From Parus major (Eukaryota > Chordata > Aves > Passeriformes > Paridae), in contig NC_031778.1 in assembly GCF_001522545.3 (NCBI RefSeq), forward strand, positions 21,173,066 to 21,237,065: 64,000 bases of DNA. The letters run 5' to 3'. Of the stretch, positions 1 to 11,800 are shown piece by piece. A model generated the notes under the pieces. It did no database searches and was not told where the DNA came from. It was given only the letters and a program-made list of their open reading frames with translations. The translations under genes were made by a program, and so were the position numbers. Position 1 is the first letter of the stretch, and each line of letters begins with the position of its first letter.

Positions 1-1950
1 GCTTTTTTTTAACTGCAGAAGTAATAGAAGACTGCAAAATTTGCATCCCAACTTTCTCAGCTTTTGGAATTGTTCGTGACTGACCCATTTACAAAAACAA
101 TCACACTCTCCAGAACGACTTTTCAGTCCTTCCTCCCTGGCATGTGGAACTTGAAGTCAAGCTTTTCTGCTGTTACTTCATAAAAACAAGTAAAGTTTCT
201 TCATATCATCGCCCTTAACATGCCCCCGGTACTTCAGGTGTTCTGCTTTCCCCTTCGGAGGGACTGCAGGTGACCGAGTGGCTTTGCAGCGACATCTCGT
301 GGCCTGGATCCCCGGAACGGTGTCAGAGATTCCTCTGCCAGGGTGGAGGTCTCATGTGGATTGAGTAGAATATTTCACACAGAGAGGAGGTAGGATGCCG
401 TTAGAAAACCAAGTTATGAACTCTGTTTAATCAGGTAAGTGAAACTGTCAACATGATTGTCAATTGTACAACGGATAAGTTAGAAATTGTTTCATATGCT
501 AAAAAGAATGTAGATATTTGCCATTTTCCAAAGACTGCAAAATTTGGGCAGTAAGGTAAGATGGACATCTGAGGTTGCTGTTGCAAACATCTAATCACAC
601 ATTACCTAGAGCAGAAATATATCAAAGACATAAAACAATTTATCTCTCACTAAAGTAAAGTAATAGAATATGGAAATACTTTCCCTCCTTGTGTTTAGCC
701 ACCTAAACAGCTTCATACCTCTCGGGATTTCAGTAGTTGGGGCCACGCAAGCTAAACTAAGGGGAAAGAATCTAAAGTAGCAACATAGAGCAGGTCCACA
801 ATCTATCAACCCTCAATTTACAGAACTTGATTTTGTCAAAGATATTTGTGTGTCCTTTGGAGTAAAGAAGAGTTCTTGAGGGAGGAGAGTGGAATTGTAC
901 TGACTTCCAAAGTCTGCGTGGAAAACCAGTGTAGGACCAAACCCCTAAAAAGGGAGGAAGGATAAGTCACACAGGAGTCATAGTAAATCCTGGGGATTTG
1001 TTCTTAGCTAAAAGCTCTATTTCATGTCCTTGTTTGCTGTGAGATAATGACTCAGCAGCAGCAAAAGTGAGGGGAAACCATATTTTTCCAGAGGAAAGGG
1101 GGCTCTCAGGCTAAACTGATGGTCTCTTCCAAAGTGAAGAACACTGAACATGCTGCTGAGGGAAGGGCTTTCCATGGCTTGCCCAAGTGAGCCGATGGGA
1201 AGGGTGTTCTGGCAGAGGCTGCCAGGAGCCAGGTGGCTTTGAGCCTGCTGCCTGCAGGGAATGTCACTGTCCCAGTGACTGGACTTCGTGGCAGAGGCTG
1301 GTGACTCAACTCAGCTTGCAGTCACGAAATGCAAATTCCAGCCCTGGTGATAAGAATGCCTTGGAATAATTAAAACTGCTGTCACACATGGTATTTTCAT
1401 GTTCAATCTGTGTATCTTTGTAAGCTGTATACCCTTGCCAGGCACTTAGGCTTAGTTCTGGAGTAGAAATCAAATTGCCAAGTCTGGGGTATATTTCTCT
1501 ATATCCTGTAGGCAGTTCCATACTGTCCCAATTGATTCCCTGTGAATGTTCTGTATAAATTTTATTCAGGAGAAGCAGAAGTCAACTATGTTTGGAAGCT
1601 GTGACTTTTCCATGTAGTTTCTCAGCTGACCACTGGAACACACTGTAAGACATGCAGAGCACTCTAAGTCTCTGACAGCTTTCAGTGATAACCTTGGACT
1701 TCAGTGAAAAGTTCAATTTACCTGTTAACTCTACTGGTATTCTTTTCAATGAATTGCACTTGAAAGTAATTGCACTAACCTGTAGCTGCATTTCTGAATG
1801 CCTTTCAGATATACCACTTCCTCGTGCTGCATTGGCAGCTTATTTCCTTCAGTCCCAGCCTTACAAAGGTTTCAGGCTGTAGCTTCTTCTCAAACACTTT
1901 GTAACTTGAGGTTCCTGGATTATTAAAAACGTGTCATGTCCTGGACTTAG
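1..1950. other. SAMD7 3' flank, no coding gene seen
   Basis: In mammals SEC62 lies beyond SAMD7 on the same strand; no SEC62 exon was recognised here. The stretch holds the candidate SAMD7 3' UTR (about 1545-1951) and a consensus donor on the plus strand, TCAG|GTAAGTG, at 434/435 that could end an unknown plus-strand exon. The remaining reading frames are short and look random. Confidence 0.5.
1561..1566 (-). terminator. Candidate polyA signal of SAMD7
   Basis: A minus-strand AATAAA lies about 390 nt after the SAMD7 stop codon. It is the first canonical hexamer found there. The distance is ordinary for a 3' UTR, but no transcript evidence is available. Confidence 0.4.
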
Positions 1951-1951
1951 C

Positions 1952-2224
1952 TCAAGTTTTCTGGAAAGCAATCATCTGGAACTCAGCCTGGGATCCAGCT
2001 GTGTCACATGGATTTTCCCTGCTTTCTGAAGCAATCTGTTCCACTGCTTGGGAGGTTTCTGGGTCCTGGGAGCTGGGACTGTCCAGAGTGTCACCACTGC
2101 TGTTGCAGTGCAGGGGGGAGGCCATGTCAGAGGGCTGCTCCGAGGGTTTCCCTGGAGCAGGAGGCAGGGGCATGGACAGAGGGACATTCATCATGTAGAA
2201 CACGTTGCCCAGGCGTCGGGACAC
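1952..2224 (-). CDS. SAMD7: SAMD7 last coding exon
   Basis: This exon begins VSRRLGNVFYMMNVPLSMPL, completing the SAM domain's last helix, and continues into a Ser/Pro/Gln-rich tail that stops with TGA at 1954-1952. The acceptor is CTTTAAAG. SAMD11 has VARRLGRVFYVASFPVALPL here. Confidence 0.92.
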   Translation of the reverse strand: MSRRLGNVFYMMNVPLSMPLPPAPGKPSEQPSDMASPLHCNSSGDTLDSPSSQDPETSQAVEQIASESRENPCDTAGSQAEFQMIAFQKT

Positions 2225-5200
2225 CTTTAAAGACAAAGGCACAATTGCAGCAATGACTTCTTGCTGTTAAAGCCATTAAACATCAAGCCTGACTCTGGTG
2301 CAGCAACACCAGGGACATCCCAGGCATCTCAAAGGGTTATCACATTCTTGTGAAATAAATATTTTCCATTTTCACTCTCTTACATTTTTCTAGGCCCAGG
2401 TTGTGGAAGTAGTGGTCAATACCCAACTTGGGACTGTTGGGCTCGACAGCAGGTTCCTCCTGCTCCTGAGGTGCAGCAGCACCCAGGGGCAGGGGGGAGG
2501 CAAACTGCCTGCCAGAAGTGGGGCAGGTGGTTGGAATGAGGGAGAGTGAGGGAGTACAAGGGGTTAAAGAAAAGGAAAAGAACCATCAACAACAGAAACA
2601 CACAGCGAGTTGATATTAGTGGATGAAATTAAGGACAGAAAACTGCAGAGGGGGACAGTCTGTTCCTGAAAAAATGTTAGGTCATATTTCTTGTTGTCTC
2701 CCTGTGTGCCATGGTAACATACAGGGAAGCAAAAGAAAACTCTGTTGGAGTAATTTATTTTCTCCCAATATTGTGGCAGTTACCTTACCAGTGAAAAAAA
2801 AAGTGCTTTTTTTTTGGAAAACAAAAAGTGCTTTTTAGTTTGGAAAAATTCCCTCCTCTCATCTTCTGGCACTTTCATGTCTCTGTGAGTCACCATCTTG
2901 GCATACATTTAATGATCATACCTGAGAGCGGATTTTTAATGCTGGTCCGAGTTTTAATCCCATTGTATCCAGGAGATGTTCCTCTGTTAGCAGTGGAAGG
3001 GTTTCTCCATCAATAGCATGGTCTTTAAATATCTGATGAAATGATAAAACACATCATAGTGTGCTAAAATAGACTTTTATTGTTATTTTTCATGCTTAAT
3101 CCTGAAGCATAAACAATAAAAAGAAGAAATAATTTTACTGGTTTATCTTTGTATATCTCCTAACTGCACAAAGAAAACTACTATTGTACTTGTCATTTTG
3201 GGACAATCAACTGCCCTCCCATATTTACATTTGTTTGCTGGCATTTAAATCTAGATGGTCCTAAAGACCTGAAAATGTGGTGAATGTTTATAATCACCTG
3301 GGCATAATCTGAGCAGCCTGGGAGGCTGACAATGAAGTTGTGCACATCATCAACTGTCCACTTGCGAATGTCTTCAATGGAAGAAATATCTTCTCCATTC
3401 AGGATCAGGCCATGAGCTCCTTTGAGGAGGAAACACAGAGGTTATCTTGGTAGAATTTTGCTGGCAAATCAAGAGGAAATTATTGTTGTCATGAGAATTT
3501 TTACACCTTTACGGAACCTAATATATTAACAGCAGGGTGTAGTCACTTGCAGATACAGGAGTCCTAGGCACAAAATCACCAGGTAATAGCAGAATCTGGT
3601 TCTGAACGGGGTTTTTTTGTGGTTTCTTTTGTTTACTGTTGTACCTGCCAGTCACTACACATACAAATCATGCTGCAGGACTTCCTCTAATGAGTGCATT
3701 ATTCAGTGCTTTTTCTTATTTAGACTTTGTTGTTACTTTGACTAATATTTCAGTAGAACAGATCCAAGCGTTTGCTAGTCCATAGTGCCTACTGTGAGTT
3801 AGGACATTTAGAAAAGTTGTGGGCTGAAGAGAGAGGCTAACTCACAACTTCATTCAGCAATTTTATTTTAATTGAAACTCCTTTTTAAAACAAGAATATA
3901 GATATTAGTATTTTCAGCATTAGAATTCTACTTTTAGTTTCAGTGACTCTACTATACCAAAAAGTCACTTAAAACAGAGGAAAGAATCAGGACACCAAAT
4001 CAATAAAACCAGATTATATGAATATGCCACTCAAACCTGAAGGTAGCAATGGGTTGTTGGGCACTGGAAATCCATATGGTAACGCTGAGAATGGGATTGC
4101 AGAAGGGTACAGGTACTTGTCATCAAATGCAGCACAGGAGCTGTTGGCTTCCTTCTCATTTGTGTTGCTGCAGCTGGTGGTTTCAGTAGGAATTTCATGA
4201 GTAGCACAGTTTTTTCTCAAGCCTTGTTCAAACTCTTTGCAGTTCTTGGCAACTGCAGATGGCTCAGTCTGGTTTTTGCTCTGCTCATGTTTGTTTGGTG
4301 TCTCCACCTCTACTTCTTTCTTGTCTTCTTTCTCATCATCCACTGCAGCTGAGGCAGAGTCCGTGGATTTGTCATCTGTCTGGTTCTTTGTGCCGTTGGC
4401 ACTGCCCTCGGCAGTTTTGTGATTTCCAGCTCTTCTCCCTGGGCGCCGTCCCCTCTCCCTCTGCAGTGTGGTGACTGGCGGGTACGGGCTGCTTGCCATG
4501 AGCATGGTGTTGCCATGGATTTCATCCAGGCTGGTACGATGGACATACAGGTCGTTGGCAAGGTGCCCTTCAGGGAGTCTGTGCCTGCCACGGAAAGCAA
4601 TGGGACTGGCTGGCATCCCATGGTAAAGGAAAGGGGCTTCCAGGCCCAGGAGTCCTTTCCGATGGGCTTTCTCCATTTCCTTTTGCTGAAAAATAGCACT
4701 CATCTCCATTTCCATTCTAAGAGACACACAGAGCATGAGCAGTTAGGGCACCTCGGTTCCTTCATCACCTTTTTTTTTTTTTTTCAGCAGCAGAATAAAA
4801 CTCAGATAAATGAATAGGCAAGAGTACTGCTTGTTTTGTCTCTCCCCTGCTAGCTATGTGTCAGAGGGTACAAGCTGAAGGTGGAATAGCAAACATGGCT
4901 ATATTTAATGTGCTGTCAGATACAGATAGCAAGCTAAAAGAAAGGGAAAACATATCTTCCATGTGATGGCTCTGGATAATACTTCATACAAAACAAGTGT
5001 TACTTGCATATTGGCAATCCAGCCATGGGGACTATATTCACATTTGGAAAAGAGTCTCCACAGTCTTAAGGATTGAAGATTAAAGAAAATAACTGATTTA
5101 TATTATCACTCAGGAACTTGTACCAAAACCTACAAAATTCCAGTGATATTGTAAATGATAAAGAACATGAATAACATTATCTATGGAACATTTTCATCTT

Positions 5201-8200
5201 GTCAGAGTAAGCTAATGTTAGACCTCTTGAGTTCCTCCACAGTGCCAGGCACCTGAGCATGGTTCTGAGAGTGTGAAAGGGTAAGATCCTGGCGGGAAGT
5301 GTTCAACTGATCTCCTTCCTTCTGGATGAATGCTCCAGAGTTTGTGCCAGCTTCCTGCTCCTGACATAGTGGATGGGAGGGCTTGCCAGTGGGATACAGA
5401 GAATACAAGTAATAGTGTTTGTCTCTGCTGTGCCAGCCTTCGCTGGCATCAGCTTTCTCTGGAGCCAGGCCAGTGATCAAACAGAAAGGTGGAGCTCCTA
5501 GAGGAGCTTTGAGGAGCTTTCAGAGGGATTTCTGCATCTTTGGAAAAGAGCCTGTGAAGTAAAGCACTTTAAAGTGCATCAAGATAGCTTTCTTAACACT
5601 GCAATGAGTATAACAGGTCACAGAGAGTCTGATCTTCAGGAGAGTGTAAAATTGTTAGGAAAACAGTTTGGGTAAAAGCTATCTTACGCAGATTTTTTGG
5701 CATGAGGAGGAATTATTTGATCACACCATTCAGGGTTTTTTCTCTACCTTCTTTTCATTTTTGAAACAACCTCCAACTTTCTGATTTTCTGCTTTCAGAG
5801 ATACAAAGGAAGTATTTTGTCTATGTCCCATGTCCTTGTACATTTTGCCTGATTATCATTACTCCCACCCAGCACTTGAAGTGCTGATAAACAGCAGAAA
5901 GCATTACATTCCTGCCTCCTCCTCCAGCTGAGATAGTCTATTCCTGTCAGGACCAGCAAACAGAGCTTTGGGATGAGGCAGAGTCCCTTGAAGAACAAGG
6001 ATTTGAGCCCAGGTGCTCAGCAGCACAGCTGCACCAAGTGCAGGAGGTTGTCAACATCTGATTTCTGGACAAGCTGAAAGGAGCAAGTGCAGCCCTAAAG
6101 GTGACCTGAGCTGCAGAAAGCTGTGTGGACACAGTGGAAATTGCCAGGGTGGCAAAAAACTGGGGTAAAAGGTTTTTAAGGTGTAGGTGAGCTATTTCAT
6201 GTCGGAGTTTTCCTGTTTGATGGGCTGGGGAAAGAGCCTGAACAGGTAGGAGCAGTTTTGTTGTGGCTGTAGGTGTATGAAATGGCCATGTTTGCTGCTA
6301 ATTATTTCACTTGCTTTTCTCAGGGTTTTTGCAATGTTGCAAGAGCTATAGGAAATGTGTTGCTGATGCAAATCTCATGCTTGGAGGAGTTCAGTAATGA
6401 AGCTTTGCTGACTTAAGAGCTCAGAACACTTCCATCCTGATTCTTTTTAGATGAATATACAGAACTTAACAGTTCTTAGCTCTTAGTCTCACTGTGAGGG
6501 GCACTGCCACTGAGCAGCCCAGCGTAGGAGTGGCTGAGGTTACAGTTCCTCTGTGGAAATGGTGTGACTGTGAGGGAGGGTGGTTTCTTAACCACTACTG
6601 ACTACACTGAAACTGCTACAAATAACTGGACTTTCTACAGTCACTCTGATATTTCAACTCTTCGGTCAAACTAGGAAAGCTGCCCATCCTGGTAGGGTGG
6701 AGACACAGCCACTCATCCCAAGGGCCCAGCTGCAGGCTTAAAGTGTTGTGTGTGACATCACACAGCTGAAAAGTTTGAATTTGTTTCTGAACTTTTGTAA
6801 CTTCAGGGTGTTTGGATCCACAATTCAAGGGCTGTGCTATAGCTTGTTCTTTTCCTTAACTAAGCTAAGGAGTTTGTTTATTTTTGTTACATCATTTTAA
6901 GAGTAAAAGCAAAATAGGGTAAGCAGAAAGTCAGTAGCTTCAGGCCTTGATTGATACTCAAGGGCCCTCTGCTGCTCTGGGTCACTTGAAAAACAATCTT
7001 GATCGCTTTGCTGCTTTAATCCTGGCACACACCTCAGGGCAGTTTGCTATTGATTACCTGGCAATATTTTGCTTTTGTACCAGTTCTTGTCTTCTGGCCA
7101 CAGCTTCCATGGATTCTGGTTGCAGAAAGCTATATCCTTAGAGGGAAGGGGGAAAAAAATGATCTTTAAAATTCACTTTTTCATCATGCAAATACTCAAC
7201 CCTCAAAGCAATGCAGAGACACTTTAAAAAACTTCGTATGTCTTTGACTGTGGGCTTCACCAGGAAGGTGATAGGATTTCAAGTTAAATCCTATTTGTTG
7301 CCATTGTTTTGGTGGAAATATGTAGAAAGAACATGAAGTCTGTCATCAGGTGTTTTCAGGATCAGATCTGTAGTTAGGAATACCTGCCATTAACCACAAA
7401 GGAAGGAGACTGCAGGGTGGTTTTATTTGGTGACTTATGCCTTTGAAGTACATGTAACTACTCAGAAAATAATAGCCATCAGTTGAGCAAATCAAACCTG
7501 CTCCTTCAAGACTGCTTTCAGCCTGGAGGCTGTGTAATTTTAAATTACATTTCTTCTTGAGGGACTCTCCTATTTGAGATCCATGTTAAGTCAGGGAAAG
7601 GAGCTGAAATCAGAATTTTTTTTTTGGTGTATTGGTCTGGCATTGAAAATACATTCACTTGTCTCAGAGAAAGACTCTTAAACTCACTTTGTATAAAGTA
7701 ATATGTAAATTTTTGTGCAGCATGACAGGAGTGCCATCATGATGTCTATGTCCAGCCTTCCCCTTGGAGCTGTGCTCTGTAATTTTGAGCCTGTATTAAA
7801 AGGACTTGGATTTGCCCTACATGAATTAAGTGGCATTATTATTAGTGGTAATATTATCATTACAGTGGTAGTATTAACATTAAAGAATATGATCAGTGTA
7901 AAGCAGCCAATGCTCATATAAGAGGAAGAGTAAAATGTAATGTAAAAGTGTTGTTGAGGAGCTATTTTTTAGCTATAGTCTTTTGTTTGGGTGTGGAAAT
8001 TCTTGGAAAATACAGAAAGAAAAGGAGGGAACAAAAAACACATAAAAGACTCTGAGAACTGTATTTAACAAAAGCTAGAATGGACATGCTTAGACCTAAA
8101 CTGGCACAGTTTAGAATCTCTGGTGATCAGGTTTCTTCCTTTTAGTGAGCATTTTTTCTAAATAAAAGAAAATAAACTGTTATTGACACTACCAATAAAC

Positions 8201-9475
8201 CTATGGAAAATGAGCAGGTGCAGTTGGCTTTCTCATCCACACTGTCCCACTTTTCAGGATGCAGAGGGTGCTTTGTTACCTGGGCCAGGGTAGACACGGT
8301 TGGACAGCAGGTTTGGCATGTTGGGGTGCTGTGGTACTGTGGGTCCCAGGTGGGATGCTATGTGGATTTGTCTGGGGTCAGCTGAGGCCATCATTTCACT
8401 TGAAGGTAACAGATCTCTGAGAGGAAAAAGAAAAATACCACATTCAGATATGCAGATGATATTATTTAGTTAAGGATTTCCAAAGGTCTTTACAGCCTCA
8501 TGGACAGCATACACAGAGTGATTAACTGCAGTGCTGGAACAGAAAATGCCCGGTACCTGTCCACCAGTCGCGGCTCAAACTGGGCGGGGATCGCTTGCAT
8601 CCTCTGCTGGCCCGGCCCCATCAGCTGCGGGTTTACTGCCATCAGCTGGTTCCTCATTAGCATCTCCTGCCGCTGCCGCAGTTCTGGCACAAAGCATACA
8701 CAGTTCTGCTGTTAGACGAGTAAGTTAGGAGGTGATTCTGGCTGCAGGATAACCTCACCAGAAAAAAATGTGTTGTTTTATTTCCTCTAGAGCAAATCGC
8801 ACCTTTTTTTAAATAGCAGCAACTGAAAACATGTTTGCACTGCCACCTGAACTACTTTGTTTAAAGAATGTAGATTTATTCAGTCAAACTGCAGTAAAAA
8901 TAAATAGGATGCACTTAGTCAAGTGTATCAAAGGACAAATTACAATGAATAATAATTTACATAACATTATGAAACAGAAGATAGCCATGGATGTTTAGTT
9001 CTCTGCTTGAGAGGGTTTTCATTTCTAATACAGTTCCATTTTGAGAAAAATCATCCTAGGTGGAATCTGCATTGTCATGAAAAAGCAGCTCACAATGGTG
9101 AACAAAAACTGCATAAGGTCCAGCAGTGGCTTTTGTTCTTGTGTGACATTTACTTGTCTTCCAGATGCTCAGCATCTCTTAATCAATACTGAATTCCAAG
9201 AGCCCTCTGTGTTAATTTTTAATTACCCTAAGCAAAATGTTTCTGCAGTTACTCCTAGGATAAATTTGGAATAGCATTTAAAGACATCAAATCTGCTGCT
9301 GGCTGATTCTTGTAGGTTGTAGGTGCCAGCAATGCTATAACCACTTGTGCAGTGGGGTTCCTTGCTGCTCACCTCCTGCTGCCATGCCGCCTGCCAGCCG
9401 GTACAGGTGCTTTTCCTCCAGTGTTCCCTGTTCACCCAGGATGGACATCTTCCTCATGTGCTCCCGGGGAGTCAT
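1952..9475 (-). CDS. SAMD7: SAMD7, sterile alpha motif domain protein 7 (8 coding exons)
   Basis: The coding exons are 9475-9373, 8683-8557, 8416-8280, 7136-7058, 4716-4037, 3419-3298, 3032-2922 and 2224-1952. Each has AG/GT borders, frame is kept at every junction, and the sum is 1632 nt (543 residues plus stop). The C-terminal part carries a SAM domain (about residues 393-460, with KWTVDDV, IDGETLPLLTEEHL and MGLKLGPALKI). By family knowledge SAMD7 is a retina-specific Polycomb repressive complex 1 partner that represses non-rod genes in photoreceptor nuclei. The start MTPREHMRKM was chosen because it resembles the start of the paralogue SAMD11; human SAMD7 as I remember it begins at the later MAVNP, which here is internal. 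The ATG lies one base inside its exon, so at least one non-coding 5' exon must lie upstream and was not located. Position between LRRC31 and the window edge matches mammals. SAMD11 is the only realistic alternative; synteny and LPGCSDYAQ favour SAMD7. Confidence 0.93.
2922..3419 (-). CDS. SAMD7: SAMD7 coding exons 6 and 7 (SAM domain)
   Basis: Exon 6 is 3419-3298 and exon 7 is 3032-2922, with a 265-bp intron between. Exon 6 supplies the first helices of the SAM fold (IRKWTVDDVHNFIVSLPGC, SDYAQ). Exon 7, exactly 37 codons, supplies FKDHAIDGETLPLLTEEHLL and MGLKLGPALKIRSQ. The domain is complete with no missing core residues. Confidence 0.93.
4037..4716 (-). CDS. SAMD7: SAMD7 coding exon 5 (large linker exon)
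   Basis: This 680-bp exon encodes about residues 149-375. It opens MEMEMSAIFQQKEMEKAHRK, followed by GLLGLEAPFLYHGM, a basic patch (RERGRRPGRRAG) and a long acidic, Asn/Thr/Ser-rich stretch that is probably disordered. It ends YGFPVPNNPLLPSG, similar to the pre-SAM segment of SAMD11. The donor TCAG|GTTTGA is weaker than those of its neighbours; reading through would add only seven more residues (GLSGIFI) before a stop. Confidence 0.92.
7058..7136 (-). CDS. SAMD7: SAMD7 coding exon 4 (79 bp)
   Basis: This short exon was found by frame requirement between exons 3 and 5. It reads YSFLQPESMEAVARRQEL and VQKQNIAR, with acceptor CTCTAAG|GATATAG and donor GCCAG|GTAATC. It fits the required phases at both ends (2 nt in, 2 nt out) and matches SAMD11 PGYGFLPPAQAEMFAW and LRKQNLAR. 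Human SAMD7 has PPESIKAVARRNEMIQ at this place. Confidence 0.88.
8280..8416 (-). CDS. SAMD7: SAMD7 coding exon 3
   Basis: This 137-bp exon has acceptor CTCTCAG and donor CCCAG|GTAACA. It encodes a proline-rich stretch including SADPRQIHIASHLGP and LLSNRVYPGP, which corresponds to the DPRQF and LSSRIYPG segments of the human protein. No folded domain is recognised. Confidence 0.87.
8557..8683 (-). CDS. SAMD7: SAMD7 coding exon 2
   Basis: This 127-bp exon has acceptor GTGCCAG and donor ACAG|GTACCG. It begins ELRQRQEMLMRNQLMAVNPQ. The internal MAVNP with the following GQQR and VDR is the part that aligns with the start of human SAMD7 as remembered, so a shorter isoform starting at this methionine is possible. 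Confidence 0.88.
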
Positions 9476-9476
9476 G
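9373..9476 (-). CDS. SAMD7: SAMD7 coding exon 1 (start codon)
   Basis: The exon follows a CTGCAG acceptor and the ATG begins one base later, at 9475. It encodes 34 residues plus one base (MTPREHMRKMSILGEQ and onward to GGMAAG) and ends at the donor GAG|GTGAGC. The reading frame continues without a stop into the exon at 8683. The sequence resembles the SAMD11 segment MAPEDHYRRLVSAL, suggesting that this N-terminal part is ancestral to the family. Confidence 0.85.
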
Positions 9477-11218
9477 CTGCAGGGAGACAGCAACAACTCT
9501 GCTGAGGTGAAGAGCTGAAACAGCAGCACCAAAGAGAGGAATAAGACAATCACCAGTGAGAAACAGAGAAGGTTATTCAGGTTGTTTCCCAGCTAAGCAG
9601 GTGGTCCTGCCAGCCACAGCTGGATCCTTCTGTGCTTGTGGGTTGTAGTGTTTTCCATGTAGAAACTTCTCGTTTTCAGGACAATGCAAACATTGCCCTT
9701 GCTTACACTGAGTTGTTCGGTGTCCTTGGATCCTACAGTGCAAGGAAAATCAGGATGCTGGAAAATAACACCTACTCCAAAGGAGGTAATTAAGCCCAAG
9801 TCTTTGCCTTCAGCCCCTGGTGTGTCTGAGAGCAGTGATGTACTCATATTTATGAAGGCAGGTGTCTTTGGTTTAATTTCAGAATTGTAATAGTTTGGAG
9901 CTGTGTCTACAATAAACTAAGTGAAGCAGATGAAAAGGTAGAAATTATTTCTTCCAAATGACATCAGCCCCTTAAGACTGCCAAATTGAAGAAAAAAGGT
10001 AAAAGAATATGTTTTGTAGTGATGAAACCAGTGATAAAACCAGTAAGACTCAGATTAATTATAAATTGATATATGTAATTAATATATACATAATTAATAA
10101 TTGTAAAGAAAGCAAGTCCTGTAACCCAGAGCCTGGATGTCAAAAAGCTATCCTGTATGAAATGCTTTGAGTTGAGGAGCTGGCAGAGGGAGCAGGCTGG
10201 CTCCAAAGGCAGCAGCAGGAGCATCTGTACGTTCATCTCACACTAGACTTGCAGAGCAAGCTATTAGATCTTAATTTTTTTTTAAGTAAGGAGTTGAATT
10301 TCCATCCCCATTTAGCTCTGATGGATTCTTTCTGTCTTCTGAAAAAAGAAAAATGTAATGCTGAATTGTTCTCATCCTGAAGATAGAGAATTACAACTCC
10401 AGAAGTTCAACTAGCATTTGGTAGAGGTAACAGTGAGGGAAATGCAAAGATAGGAGCACTGTTCCTATCCAAAAAGGATATAAAAGTGAAGTCCTGTGTT
10501 TTGTTACCCAAGATATTTATAAATTAGATTTGACCTATTGATGAGTTTAAAATAATTTAAGTGATAGGTATCAATCTAATTCACATGCCTAAGGAATTTA
10601 GCATTTCTTTGGTATGAGGGAGATACTTAGTCTCAAAATGAGTTTACCAAAAGGTAAACAAGTGAGTAATTTCAACCATTTACACTGAAAGTAGTGGCCA
10701 AACTTAGGCCATACCATTGGTGTTCCCTCAAAATAAAAAGTGCTTTACATTTGTAAGTGTAGATTAATGTAGTGTTGTAATGTTGGATTCTGTGTTGGCC
10801 AAGATTCAGGTCTTCCTGGCTGCAGACAAATCTGTCAGATCCCAGACCAGCACCATGGCCTTTGTTCTTGACATTTGTATCTGAACATGTGCTGCTGGAC
10901 ATGTTTCCATTTGCCTTTTTTTTAGGATACTTTAGACTTAAAGCGATTTAGGATACTGGGTGCCTCATGAAGAGCATTTGAGCTGCCAAAGTGCTTCTGA
11001 GCTGCTAAAGCATTTTAAAGCTCAGTACTAAAGTGATTTAGTGCTAGACTAAACTTTTCAGCAGCTCAAAAAATAGGTGGTAACTGGGATGATGGTATTT
11101 GCCATACCATATTGTTCAGTGAGCCATTTAGGTGTTTTTCTTTCTTGGATAGAAGCTCTGTATTGAATACTCTGCAAAATGAATGGAAATGTTAAACTTC
11201 ATGCAGCCCTTCTTACAG

Positions 11219-11347
11219 TCTGGGCTTTGGTGCACCTGACTGGAGAAACCTGGTCTACCTGAAGATGTCAGTGCTTATTGCAGGGGCATTGGACTAGATG
11301 GCCTGAAAGGTCTCTTCCAATCCAAACTGTTCTGTAATTCTGTCATG
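11219..11347 (+). mobile_element. CR1 LINE 3'-end fragment
   Basis: The stretch contains the diagnostic CR1 3' sequence: GCAGGGGCATTGGACTAGAT, then GGTCTCTTCCAATCCAAAC, then the terminal imperfect ATTCTGT-type repeats. Only the last 130 bp or so of the element is present and it is well diverged, so it is an old 5'-truncated insertion, typical of birds. Confidence 0.85.
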
Positions 11348-11715
11348 TGAAGGTGCAAAGAAACCATCAGAGCTTCAGATAGCCATAATGGAAAAAAAAA
11401 TCCAGGAAGTTTTAACCTTCTTATTCTAGTAAATCAGGGAAAAAATAAAATTAATAGTGAGTTTTAATACTGACATGTTTTTGTCTCTCAGATGACCGAC
11501 AAGTTGTACCACTTTTGCATTTTAGGAACAGCTAGAATGTGTCAGTTTCCTGTTTAAATCAAAGTTACGAATGTCCTTTTTTTTCTGGAGAAATGTCCCT
11601 GTTTGGGAAAAAGACACGCAAGTAAAAGACACTTTCTTCATCAGTCCTTCCTAGAACTTCTACACTTCCCCCTAAAATCACACCAGGGACTAAAATTATA
11701 TGATGTAATTCCAAA

Positions 11716-11800
11716 TTGTAGAATCATAGAAAACCTGGTGGGAAAAGAGCCATCTGTCCTGGCCCAAATCCCTCCTGGGGGATCCCATATACCCTGCCCA
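11716..11800 (-). mobile_element. Possible decayed CR1-like fragment
   Basis: It begins AGAATCATAGAAAACCTGG, which resembles the reversed terminal repeat of CR1, but the following sequence departs from the usual consensus. A repeat-library alignment would decide. Confidence 0.35.
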
